DNA from: CAZMCT01 sp964564785
Lineage (GTDB): Bacteria; Planctomycetota; Phycisphaerae; UBA1845; Fen-1342
Length of the DNA stretch: 22,609 bases
Direction of reading: 5' to 3'
Assembly: GCA_964564785.1 (NCBI GenBank)
Contig: CAZMCT010000064.1
Coordinates: forward strand, 1 to 22,609
The notes beneath the pieces are model-generated. The model saw nothing but the letters and a program-made list of their open reading frames with translations, was not told the DNA's origin and ran no database searches. The number at the start of each line of letters is the position of its first letter. Positions within the stretch are counted from its first letter, which is position 1. A program made the translations under genes and the position numbers. Below are positions 15,623 to 22,609 of the stretch, piece by piece.

Positions 15623-16270
15623 ATGCTGTACGACATTTCGCCGCCGCTCACGCCGGATCTGGCCGTTTGGCCCGGTGAGCGCGCGCTGACGCGGGAGGTC
15701 AGCACGCACGCGGCCGGCGAGTTGTGCGTCACTAGCTCGTCCTGGCGCGCTTCTGTCCACCTCGGCGCCCACGTCGACGCGCCCGCGCACGTGCGTCCCG
15801 CGGCAAACACAATTGACGGCTGTGACCTCGCTCGGTTCGTCGGCCCCTGCGAGGTGATGCACATCGGCGTGGCCCGCGGCGAGACGATCACGCCGGCCAT
15901 GCTACCGAGCGCCCCGCGCGCGCCGCGCCTGCTGCTGGCCACCGGCACCCGGCCGGACCTGTGCCATTTCAATGAGGATTACGCCGCCCTCGACCCGGAC
16001 TTGGTCGACGCACTCCACGCCTGCGGGGTGCGCCTCGTTGGCCTCGACACGCCCAGCGTCGATCTGTTTGCGGCCGCGCAGCTTCCGGTGCATCGCCGTC
16101 TCGTTGAGCGCGACATCCTCGCGCTCGAGGGGCTTGTGCTGGCCGACGTGCCGCCCGGACTCTACGAGCTGATCGCCCTGCCACTGCGGCTGGTCGGCTT
16201 CGAGGCCAGCCCCGTCCGCGCCGTGCTTCGCACACCGACGCCGGCCGCCCGGCCGCCGGCCCGCTATTGA
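15623..16270 (+). CDS. kynB: Cyclase-family metal hydrolase, kynurenine formamidase-like
   Basis: A 215-aa protein of the arylformamidase/cyclase family. Kynurenine formamidase hydrolyses N-formylkynurenine to kynurenine in tryptophan breakdown. Visible marks are the metal-binding motif HLGAHVDAPAHV (46-57; H46, H50, D52, H56), the LVGLDTPSVD segment and the C-terminal VLADVPPGLYELIALPL...SPVRAVL block, close to KynB. No other tryptophan-pathway gene is nearby, so the substrate is not proven and other cyclase-family activities are possible. A GGGAG ribosome site lies 5 nt before the ATG. Confidence 0.75.
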   Translation: MLYDISPPLTPDLAVWPGERALTREVSTHAAGELCVTSSSWRASVHLGAHVDAPAHVRPAANTIDGCDLARFVGPCEVMHIGVARGETITPAMLPSAPRAPRLLLATGTRPDLCHFNEDYAALDPDLVDALHACGVRLVGLDTPSVDLFAAAQLPVHRRLVERDILALEGLVLADVPPGLYELIALPLRLVGFEASPVRAVLRTPTPAARPPARY

Positions 16271-16275
16271 CACCC

Positions 16276-16614
16276 ATGGACGAATTCGTCAGCGAGCCGA
16301 TCGTTCCCGACGCGCACACGTTCGGGGCGGGTGCCATGGCGGCGGGTCTGCCCGGCCTGCCCGCCGGTTTCACGTGGCGCGCGACGCACTACGAGATCCG
16401 CGGCCTGCTCGAGTGCTGGAAGGAGTCCGGGCCGGAGCGCGGCCGGGCTTCCGGTGAGCGTTACCTGCGCCGCCACGGCTTCCGGCTGGCGATGTCGGAC
16501 GGCACGGTCTGGACGGTGTATTTCGTCCGCCACGCGCCGACGGGCGGGTCGGCGCGGAGGCGCTGGTTTCTGCTGACGCGCGCCGCGGGGCCGGCGTGCG
16601 CCGCGCCCGACTGA
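16276..16614 (+). CDS. Small DUF6504-like protein
   Basis: A 112-aa protein with a WRATHYEIRGLLECWKE segment and a downstream LRRHGFRLAMSDGTVWTVYF strand pattern, typical of the small DUF6504-type proteins that contain a conserved tryptophan-rich beta core. The function is unknown. The ATG is 5 nt after the kynB-like stop; an in-frame TTG at 16267 overlaps that stop and could be an alternative coupled start. The two genes are probably one operon. Confidence 0.6.
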   Translation: MDEFVSEPIVPDAHTFGAGAMAAGLPGLPAGFTWRATHYEIRGLLECWKESGPERGRASGERYLRRHGFRLAMSDGTVWTVYFVRHAPTGGSARRRWFLLTRAAGPACAAPD

Positions 16615-16679
16615 ACGGCGACGGCGCGGCACGCTGACGGCCGGCGGCGGCTGTGCTGGCGTCTTCACGGGGGGCTCAG

Positions 16680-16722
16680 TATGATCGCGTCCACCGTCGG
16701 CCCGTCCGCTCCGGGAGCGGAC
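16680..16722 (+). promoter_or_regulatory. -10 element and operator-like palindrome upstream of the LacI-family gene
   Basis: TATGAT (16680-16685) is a good -10 without a clear -35. About 19 bp further on, GTCCGCTCC (16704-16712) and GGAGCGGAC (16714-16722) form a perfect 9-1-9 palindrome. LacI-family repressors bind palindromes of this size, and a site just after the start point would block transcription, so autoregulation is likely but unproven. Confidence 0.4.
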
Positions 16723-16769
16723 TCGGCATTCTCCGGTCATGTTCCGAGGCGCGTGAGCAGGGAGTGCCC

Positions 16770-17798
16770 ATGGCGAAGAAGAGCATCAAGCGGGTGAAGC
16801 GCGTCACGATCCGCGACGTCGCCCGCGTGGCGGGGGTGTCCGTCGGCGCCGCCTCGACGGCGCTCTCCAAGTCCCAGAGCAACGTCGCCCTCAGCCGGGA
16901 AACGCGCGAACGCGTTCTGCGCGTGGCGCGCGAGCTTCGTTATCGCCCGTTGGCGGCGGCGCGGGCCATGGCCGGCATGAGCTTCCGCACGATCGGCGTG
17001 CTCGCCACCGAGTTCTGCATGGTCGGGAGCTTCTACAGCAACGTCCTGCGCGGCATCGCCAACCAGATCGAGGAGCTCGGCTATTCGCTGCTGCTGAAGA
17101 CCGTCCGCGACAAGCTCGCGATGGAGGCCAGCAGCATCTTCTCCGAACACCAGATCGAAGGCGTCATCATCCCGGCCGACGCCGAGCAGCGCACGCACGC
17201 CGCGCTGATGCACTACGACATCCCGCACGTCTGGCTCAACACGGAGCTGCACCAGCCGTACAACTGCGTGCACGTCGACGACGTACAGGGCGCTCGGCTC
17301 GCCGTCGATCACCTCGTCCGCCTCGGCCACCGCCACATCGGCTTCGTCCATCACTTCTCCGGTGAGCGGCACCACGTCACCGTCAAGCGCGAGCGCGGCT
17401 ACGTCGAGGGCCTTCGGAGCCACGGCCTCCAGCCGCTGCCGACCTATGATCGCTACCTCGATATCGCCGAGCACGTCGGCCTCTATCTCGACCAGCGCCC
17501 CCGCCCCACCGCGCTGGTGGTCTACTCCGACGCCATGGCCATCCTGGTGTGCAACGCGCTCGTCAAGCGCGGCTTGTCCATTCCCCATGACATGAGCGTC
17601 GTCGGCCACGAGGGCGTCATCCTCCACGAGTACGCCTTCTGCAAGCTCACCACGGTCAAGAGCCCCTGCGAGGAACTCGGCCGCACCGCCGTCCGCATGC
17701 TCGTCCATCAACTCGAGACCCGCCAACCGGCGCCATCGGTCCTCTTGCCGAGTGTGCTCGAGGTGAACGAATCGACAGCCCCGCCGCCGCGGGCCTGA
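16770..17798 (+). CDS. LacI-family transcriptional regulator
   Basis: A 342-aa repressor-type protein. The N-terminal helix-turn-helix is TIRDVARVAGVSVGAASTAL (13-32), followed by the hinge helix with ELRYRPLAAARAM. The periplasmic-binding-protein-like ligand domain includes TIGVLATEF, IEGVIIPAD, VDDVQGARLAVDHLVRLGHR and the C-terminal CEELGRTAVRMLVHQLE. Family members bind a sugar or related ligand; no sugar operon adjoins it, so the ligand is unknown. ATG 16770 has GGGAG 5 nt upstream and begins with a very basic stretch (MAKKSIKRVKR). Confidence 0.93.
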   Translation: MAKKSIKRVKRVTIRDVARVAGVSVGAASTALSKSQSNVALSRETRERVLRVARELRYRPLAAARAMAGMSFRTIGVLATEFCMVGSFYSNVLRGIANQIEELGYSLLLKTVRDKLAMEASSIFSEHQIEGVIIPADAEQRTHAALMHYDIPHVWLNTELHQPYNCVHVDDVQGARLAVDHLVRLGHRHIGFVHHFSGERHHVTVKRERGYVEGLRSHGLQPLPTYDRYLDIAEHVGLYLDQRPRPTALVVYSDAMAILVCNALVKRGLSIPHDMSVVGHEGVILHEYAFCKLTTVKSPCEELGRTAVRMLVHQLETRQPAPSVLLPSVLEVNESTAPPPRA

Positions 17799-17821
17799 AC
17801 TCTCGTCCGCCGAATCGCCAG

Positions 17822-17847
17822 CAGCCCGTTGAAAAAGGGGCAGGTCC
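17822..17847 (+). repeat. Third copy of the GAAAAAGGGG dispersed motif
   Basis: CAGCCCGTTGAAAAAGGGGC and the following AGGTCC closely match the inverted-repeat arm near 14446-14472 (which reads CAGCCGGCTGAAAAAGGGGA on the - strand). It lies 24 bp after the LacI-family stop. Confidence 0.5.
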
Positions 17848-17902
17848 CGCGGGAGTAGATGGGAAGCAGGAACAACAGGCGAGTAACCGGTGCCACAGTG
17901 GT

Positions 17903-17940
17903 GGGTTAGCGCGAAGCCAACCCGCTGTCGCAACGGGTTG
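17903..17940 (+). other. Two mutually exclusive hairpins upstream of the PilZ gene
   Basis: GGGTT (17903-17907) can pair with AACCC (17919-17923), and the same AACCC inside CAACCCG (17918-17924) can instead pair with CGGGTTG (17934-17940). Only one can form at a time. It may be a leader switch or simply a repeat of the hairpin-rich intergenic type. Confidence 0.35.
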
Positions 17941-18045
17941 CCGGGCGGTCAAGACGTTTTCTCGGACGCTGCCACCCGTGGACGCCGCATTCAACCCGGG
18001 CGCCATTCTGTCCGAGGATCACCGCAGCACGAGTCGGAGCCGACC

Positions 18046-18447
18046 ATGACCCCGCCGACTTCCGCGCCCGCGACCATGACCCGCCGACAGTGGGAAGCGC
18101 TGCTCACCCGCTACGAGGAGAATCGGTCGACTGAATACCGCCGCAGCTGCCCACGCCGCAACGCCGGTGTCGACCGCGTCGAACTCACCTTTGACGTGGA
18201 GGGGCGGCCGGTCGTCCGTACCGGAACCGTCATGAACGTCTCCACTGACGGCATGTTGGTCCGCACGCATCGCATCCCGGTTGGAACCCCCCTGCGCATC
18301 CGCCTGCTGCTGGAGCCGGCCGGCGCGCCCCTGGTCGGCGAGGTGCGACACTGCACGGAGACCGTGGGCGCGTCGAAGGTGGGCATACAGCTCAAATTTG
18401 ACCCGCCCGCAAGAAACCGACCCCCCGTGGGCGGCTCGCGCCGCTAG
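18046..18447 (+). CDS. PilZ-domain-like protein (putative cyclic-di-GMP binder)
   Basis: A 133-aa cytoplasmic protein. It shows the PilZ layout: an arginine-rich segment (EYRRSCPRRNAG, standing in for RxxxR) followed by a beta-strand region with TVMNVSTDGMLVRT, matching the D/N-x-S-x-x-G motif, and an LVGEVRHCTE...VGIQLKF strand pair. PilZ domains bind cyclic-di-GMP and act on motility, exopolysaccharide or enzymes. ATG 18046 is supported by GGAG 6 nt upstream; ATG 18076 is a weaker alternative. The target is not apparent from the neighbours. Confidence 0.7.
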   Translation: MTPPTSAPATMTRRQWEALLTRYEENRSTEYRRSCPRRNAGVDRVELTFDVEGRPVVRTGTVMNVSTDGMLVRTHRIPVGTPLRIRLLLEPAGAPLVGEVRHCTETVGASKVGIQLKFDPPARNRPPVGGSRR

Positions 18448-18486
18448 CACGCCCCCGCTTCCTCCGCCGGCTCCGGCGGACGCTCG

Positions 18487-19617
18487 TCAGGGCTGCTCAC
18501 CGATCTCCTCCGGCCGGGCCGCGCTGAACTGCCGCACCCACCCGCTCGCGAGCGCGTCGCGCAGCGCCGTCTGCGGATCGGCGGTCGGCTCGGGTTCACC
18601 CCAGTAGAACGTGATCCAACCCGCCGCGTACGAACGCGAACGCCGGATGAACTCGAGCAGCTCGGCGCTTGTACAGCTCAGCGGGAACGTCTCTTCGATC
18701 ACCACGGGCTTGCCGACCGCGAAGCCCGCCAACGTCGCCAGCGCCTCGTCCCCCCGTCCCGCCCGAGGATAGATGTGCACGCAGAGGAAATCGACCTCCG
18801 GCGCCACACGTTCCGGCACGAACCCGGACGTCAAACCCGGCCGTTCGAGGCTCCAGTCCACGAGCCCGATCGTCACCAGCCGTTGCGGATCGTGCCGCCG
18901 GATCGCCGCCGTCAGCATGCGAGCCCACGCGGCCGCGATGTCCGACCGCGGCCGACCGGCCTGGTCGAGCGTGATGAACTGCACATAGCAGTAGCCGCCG
19001 AACGGGGGGCCCAGCCAGTCGCCCGCCGCGCGTCGTCCGCCCGGCACGACCGGCTCGTTCATCAGGTCGTAGCAGAACACGGCCGGACTGGCGGCGCCGC
19101 ACGCGGCCACGGCTTCCCAGAAGTGCGATTGCGCGGCCCAGCGCCCGACCTCGTCCAGCGCGTCGTACCACGCCGGCGTATCGGCCTTGCGATAGCACGC
19201 GAGCCCCGTCAGATCGAGCCAGAGCCCGCACGCCTCGGCCAGGCGCAGCAGCCGCCGAAGCTGTGCCAGGGCGGCCGGGTCGGGTTCGTCCGGTCCGCGC
19301 ATGAACTTCCCGACCTGTAGGTGGATGCGCACCACGTTCGCCCCGAGCCGCCGCATGGCGTGGAAGTCGCGCTCGACCCGCTCCCACTCTTCAGCCCAGT
19401 AATCCTCGAGCAGTCGGTTGGCGGTGTCGTGGTCGTAATTGAAACCCCAGGGCGTGAACGCCCGACCGGAGGGCACGAGCACAAACCCCCGCGTGTCCGG
19501 CGCGAGCGCGACGCGCTCCATGCGAAGGGGCGATCCGCGCGGGAGGCGGGCGCACCCGGTCAACAGCGCCGCCGCCAGGAGCAACAGCACGCACCAGGGC
19601 TGGAGTCGCGCCGTCAC
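18487..19617 (-). CDS. GH5-like glycoside hydrolase lipoprotein
   Basis: A 376-aa secreted lipoprotein. It begins with a signal peptide ending in the lipobox LLTGC (C22), preceded by a run of leucines and alanines. The (beta/alpha)8 glycosidase pattern follows: FTPWGFNYDHD, RRLGANVVRIHLQ, the acid/base motif DLMNEP (E188), a VHIYPR segment (280-285) and the nucleophile region VVIEETFPL (E308 or E309). This matches clan GH-A, most likely GH5-type beta-mannanase or cellulase relatives. The substrate cannot be called. The frame is open into ppdK, but the signal peptide fixes the start near GTG 19617, 13 nt after the ppdK stop. Confidence 0.75.
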   Translation of the reverse strand: MTARLQPWCVLLLLAAALLTGCARLPRGSPLRMERVALAPDTRGFVLVPSGRAFTPWGFNYDHDTANRLLEDYWAEEWERVERDFHAMRRLGANVVRIHLQVGKFMRGPDEPDPAALAQLRRLLRLAEACGLWLDLTGLACYRKADTPAWYDALDEVGRWAAQSHFWEAVAACGAASPAVFCYDLMNEPVVPGGRRAAGDWLGPPFGGYCYVQFITLDQAGRPRSDIAAAWARMLTAAIRRHDPQRLVTIGLVDWSLERPGLTSGFVPERVAPEVDFLCVHIYPRAGRGDEALATLAGFAVGKPVVIEETFPLSCTSAELLEFIRRSRSYAAGWITFYWGEPEPTADPQTALRDALASGWVRQFSAARPEEIGEQP

Positions 19618-19630
19618 GGCGGGAGGGGCG

Positions 19631-22483
19631 CTAGCGCCGCCCGGCCTTCTGCGCGGGCTTGCGGCTGTTCTTCTTTGCGGCACGGGCGCGCGGTCCGGCT
19701 TTCCGCGGTGGCGCCGTGCGGGGCGCGGGCTTGCGCTCCGGCTGGCGGCGCTCATCCTCGATCACGACCTGGGCCGCGGCGAGCCGCGCGATCGGCACGC
19801 GGTAGGGCGAGCAGCTCACGTAGTCCATTTCGACGCGGTGGCAGAACTTCACGCTCTCCGGGTCCCCGCCGTGCTCGCCGCAGATGCCGACCTTGAGCTG
19901 CGGCCGCGTCTGGCGGGCCTGCTCGATCGCCAGCGACACCAGCGTGCCGACGCCATTCTGGTCCAGCGTCTGGAACGGGTCCTCCGCGAACACGCCCGCC
20001 TTTTTCGGGTTCACGTAGTCGGGCAGGAAGCGGCCGGCGTCGTCGCGCGACAGGCCCATCGTCATTTGGGTCAGGTCATTGGTTCCGAAGCTGAAGAACT
20101 CGGCCACTTGCGCGATCTCGTCGGAGACGATCGCCGCCCGCGGCGTCTCGATCATCGTGCCAACGAGGTACTCCAGCTTGGTCCCCGTCTCGGCCAGCAC
20201 CGCGCCCGCGACCGCGCGCGTGCGGTCCACCAGGATTTGCAGCTCCTTCCGGTCAATGGTCAACGGGATCATGATCTCGGGCGCGACCTTGCCGCCGGCC
20301 TTCTTCACCTGCACCGCGGCCTCGATGATCGCCCGCACCTGCATGTCGAGGATCTCGGGGTACGTGATGCACAACCGGCAGCCGCGATGCCCGAGCATCG
20401 GGTTGGCCTCGTGCAACTGCTCCGAGCGGGCCAGGATCTTGTCGGCCGGAATCCCGGTCGCCCGCGCCAGCTCGTCGGCCTGGGCCCGGGTCTTCGGCAC
20501 GAACTCGTGCAGCGGCGGATCAATCAGCCGGATCGTCACCGGCCGCCCGGCCATCGCCTTGAAGATGCCCACGAAGTCCTCGCGCTGGTAGGGCAGGAGC
20601 TTGGCGAGCGCCGCCCGCCGGGCCTCCTCGGTGTCGGCGACAATCATCTCCTGGATGGCGAGTTGCCGTTCACGGGTCGCGAAGAACATGTGCTCGGTAC
20701 GGCACAGGCCGATGCCCTCGGCGCCCATCTCGACCGCCTTGAGCGCGTCCTCGGGCGTGTCCGCGTTCGTGCGGACGTCCAGCTCCCGGCGCTCGTCCGC
20801 CCAACTCATCAGCGTGGAGAACTCTTTCGGCGGAGTCGGCCGCTGGAGGTCGAGCCGGCCGCGGTAGACCGTGCCCGAGGAGCCGTCGAGCGTCAGGAAG
20901 TCGCCCTGCCGCACCACCGTTCCGTTGACCGAAAGCTGCTGGGCGTTGTAGTCGATGCTCAGCGACTCGCACCCGACGATGCAGCATTTGCCCCAGCCGC
21001 GGGCGACGACGGCCGCATGGCTGGTCTTGCCGCCGGTCTGGGTGAGAATGCCCTTGGCGGCCTGCATCCCCCCCACGTCCTCGGGGCTGGTCTCCTTGCG
21101 GACCAGGATGACGTCCTCGCCCTGCTCCGCGAGCCGCTCGGCGTCGCCGGCGCTGAAGACAACCTTGCCGCACGCGGCGCCGGGCACCGCGTTGATGCCC
21201 TCGGTCAGCCGAGCCTTCAGGAGCTGCTCGCGGGGAATGGCCGGGTTGATCACCGGATAGAACAGCCGCTCGATGTCCTCGCGCGTGATGCGCAGAATGG
21301 CGTCGTCCTTCGTAATCACCGGCCGCGTGGCACCCTTCACGTACGTCTTCGGCAGGTAGCCGGCCTTGTTCAGCCGTCGGGCCTCGGCCGGCGACAACAT
21401 CGGCTTGGTCGCCTGGTCGACGGCGATACGGAACGTGGCCGCCGGCGTGCGCTTTCCGGTGCGGCACTGGAGCATGTACAGCTTGCCGCGCTCGAACGTG
21501 AACTCCAGGTCTTGCATCTCGCGGAAATGCGTCTCGAGGATCACGCGAATCGCGCTGAACTGGTCGTACAGGTCCGGGAAACGGTCGCGCAGGTCGGTCA
21601 GTTTGACGGGCGTGCGGATCCCGGCCACCACGTCCTCGCCTTGGGCGTTGAAGAGCATGTCGCCGTACAGCACGTTCTCACCCGTGTTCGGGTCGCGCGT
21701 GAACGCCACGCCGGTGCCGCTGTCTTCGCCCATGTTGCCGAAGACCATCTGTTGCACGTTGACGGCCGTGCCCTTCAGGTCGGTGATCTTCTCGACGCGT
21801 CGGTACGTGACGGCCTTCTCCGCGTTCCACGAGCGAAATACGGCGTTGATCGCGCCCACCAACTGCTCCCACGGATCCTGCGGGAAATCCCGCCCCGTCT
21901 CGCCGCGGAAAAACGCCTTGAACTCGGCGCACAGCTCTTGCAGGGCCTCGGCCGGCAGCTCGTGGTCGAACTTCACGCCCCGCCGGTGCTTCAGGTCGTG
22001 CAGCTTCTGCTCGAGTACGTCCTTCGACAGCCCTACGGCCGTCGTCGAGTACATTTGCAAGAATCGCCGGTAGGCGTCCCACGCGAATCGCGCGTTGTTC
22101 GTGGCCGCGGCCAGCCCCTCGACCGAGCGGTCGTTCATCCCCAGGTTGAGGATGGTCTCCATCATCCCCGGCATCGAGCGGGCCGCTCCGCTGCGCACCG
22201 AAACCAGCAGCGGGTTCTGCGGATCTCCGAGCCGCTTGCCGGTCACTTTCTCGAGCCGCCGCAGTTGTGCGCGCACCTCCGTTTCGAGGCCCGGCGGCCA
22301 TTTCTGCCCGTGGGCGTCGTAGTACGCGCACGCGTCGACCGCGATCGTGAACCCGGCCGGGACGGGCAGCCCGATCTGCGTCATTTCCGCCAGACCCGCC
22401 CCCTTCCCGCCCAACGTCCGCCGGTCCGCGCCCCGCCCTTCCGCCCGGCCGCCGCCGAAAAAGTACACGTACTTCGTCGCCAT
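19631..22483 (-). CDS. ppdK: Pyruvate, phosphate dikinase with a basic C-terminal tail
   Basis: A 950-aa enzyme that interconverts pyruvate, ATP and phosphate with phosphoenolpyruvate, AMP and pyrophosphate. The N-terminal ATP-binding domain has GGKGAGLAEM and VSVRSGAARSMPGMMETILN. The swivelling domain has the phosphohistidine motif TGGKTSHAAVVARG (H489). The C-terminal PEP/pyruvate TIM barrel has GICGEHGGDP (C868) and SCSPYRVPIARLAAAQ. After the barrel, about 40 residues rich in Lys, Arg, Pro and Ala (about 911-950) are added; most family members end near 870-900. ATG 22483 is supported by AAGGA 7 nt upstream. The 126 bp to the window end show no clear promoter. Confidence 0.96.
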   Translation of the reverse strand: MATKYVYFFGGGRAEGRGADRRTLGGKGAGLAEMTQIGLPVPAGFTIAVDACAYYDAHGQKWPPGLETEVRAQLRRLEKVTGKRLGDPQNPLLVSVRSGAARSMPGMMETILNLGMNDRSVEGLAAATNNARFAWDAYRRFLQMYSTTAVGLSKDVLEQKLHDLKHRRGVKFDHELPAEALQELCAEFKAFFRGETGRDFPQDPWEQLVGAINAVFRSWNAEKAVTYRRVEKITDLKGTAVNVQQMVFGNMGEDSGTGVAFTRDPNTGENVLYGDMLFNAQGEDVVAGIRTPVKLTDLRDRFPDLYDQFSAIRVILETHFREMQDLEFTFERGKLYMLQCRTGKRTPAATFRIAVDQATKPMLSPAEARRLNKAGYLPKTYVKGATRPVITKDDAILRITREDIERLFYPVINPAIPREQLLKARLTEGINAVPGAACGKVVFSAGDAERLAEQGEDVILVRKETSPEDVGGMQAAKGILTQTGGKTSHAAVVARGWGKCCIVGCESLSIDYNAQQLSVNGTVVRQGDFLTLDGSSGTVYRGRLDLQRPTPPKEFSTLMSWADERRELDVRTNADTPEDALKAVEMGAEGIGLCRTEHMFFATRERQLAIQEMIVADTEEARRAALAKLLPYQREDFVGIFKAMAGRPVTIRLIDPPLHEFVPKTRAQADELARATGIPADKILARSEQLHEANPMLGHRGCRLCITYPEILDMQVRAIIEAAVQVKKAGGKVAPEIMIPLTIDRKELQILVDRTRAVAGAVLAETGTKLEYLVGTMIETPRAAIVSDEIAQVAEFFSFGTNDLTQMTMGLSRDDAGRFLPDYVNPKKAGVFAEDPFQTLDQNGVGTLVSLAIEQARQTRPQLKVGICGEHGGDPESVKFCHRVEMDYVSCSPYRVPIARLAAAQVVIEDERRQPERKPAPRTAPPRKAGPRARAAKKNSRKPAQKAGRR

Positions 22484-22609
22484 GGCTGATCCTTTTCCTG
22501 AACCTTCAGTCCGGCCTCGTCGGGCCGTCCGTTCGAATTCGCTGCACCGCGCGGCCGGATGACGCCGCGTGCGGACCATCTCTGTCCACGTCGCCGCCCG
22601 GTGCGGCGA

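Noticed and set aside
19439..22489. 1016-codon open frame on the + strand
   Set aside because: It is antisense to ppdK and the GH5-like gene, whose motifs are clear; high GC opens the opposite frame.

Overview
The window is GC-rich throughout, apart from one AT-rich gap near 14.5-14.9 kb. It reads as a bacterial chromosome segment carrying the end of an integrated mobile element. Several families point to a planctomycete-type bacterium: the tyrosine integrase with an extra block before its catalytic arginine, a DUF2752 protein, a TatC with a long periplasmic insert, and hairpin-rich intergenic repeats. This lineage call is inference; no 16S or other decisive marker is present.

Bases 1 to about 5232 are one end of an integrated, apparently replication-competent element, all on the + strand. 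In order it holds a DUF669-like single-strand-binding or recombination-type protein (cut by the window start), an archaeo-eukaryotic-type primase, a DnaB-like helicase core and a winged-helix protein. These four genes overlap by 4 bp at each junction. Next comes a 225-bp gene-free block with origin-like structure: four degenerate direct repeats spaced 24, 24 and 23 bp, a 27-nt alternating pyrimidine-purine tract and a perfect 12-bp inverted repeat. A small XRE-type regulator follows, with its own promoter and a 7-6-7 inverted repeat, and then the integrase. The integrase reads antisense through tRNA-Ala(GGC), the probable attachment site. The other att end lies to the left, outside the window.

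From 5160 rightward the DNA is host chromosome. tRNA-Phe(GAA) and tRNA-Ala(GGC) lie on the - strand behind a sigma70-like promoter. tatC (-) follows, then a repeat-rich gap. A run of - strand genes comes next: glycogen/starch-synthase-like glycosyltransferase, rpsT, a TPR protein, DUF2752 and a tandem-ACT protein. On the + strand are the RNase R gene, an AT-rich intergenic island with a very short promoter-terminator unit (candidate small RNA), a Cys-rich hypothetical gene, a kynB-like gene, a small DUF6504-like gene, a LacI-family regulator and a PilZ-like protein. On the - strand at the right end, ppdK (pyruvate phosphate dikinase, with an unusual basic C-terminal tail) is followed by a GH5-like lipoprotein gene.

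The most unusual part is the left element: primase, helicase, winged-helix protein and an iteron-like origin sit beside a regulator-integrase switch. This suggests an integrative element or satellite that replicates after excision. The most unusual host feature is the candidate small RNA or attenuator at 14.79-14.85 kb.
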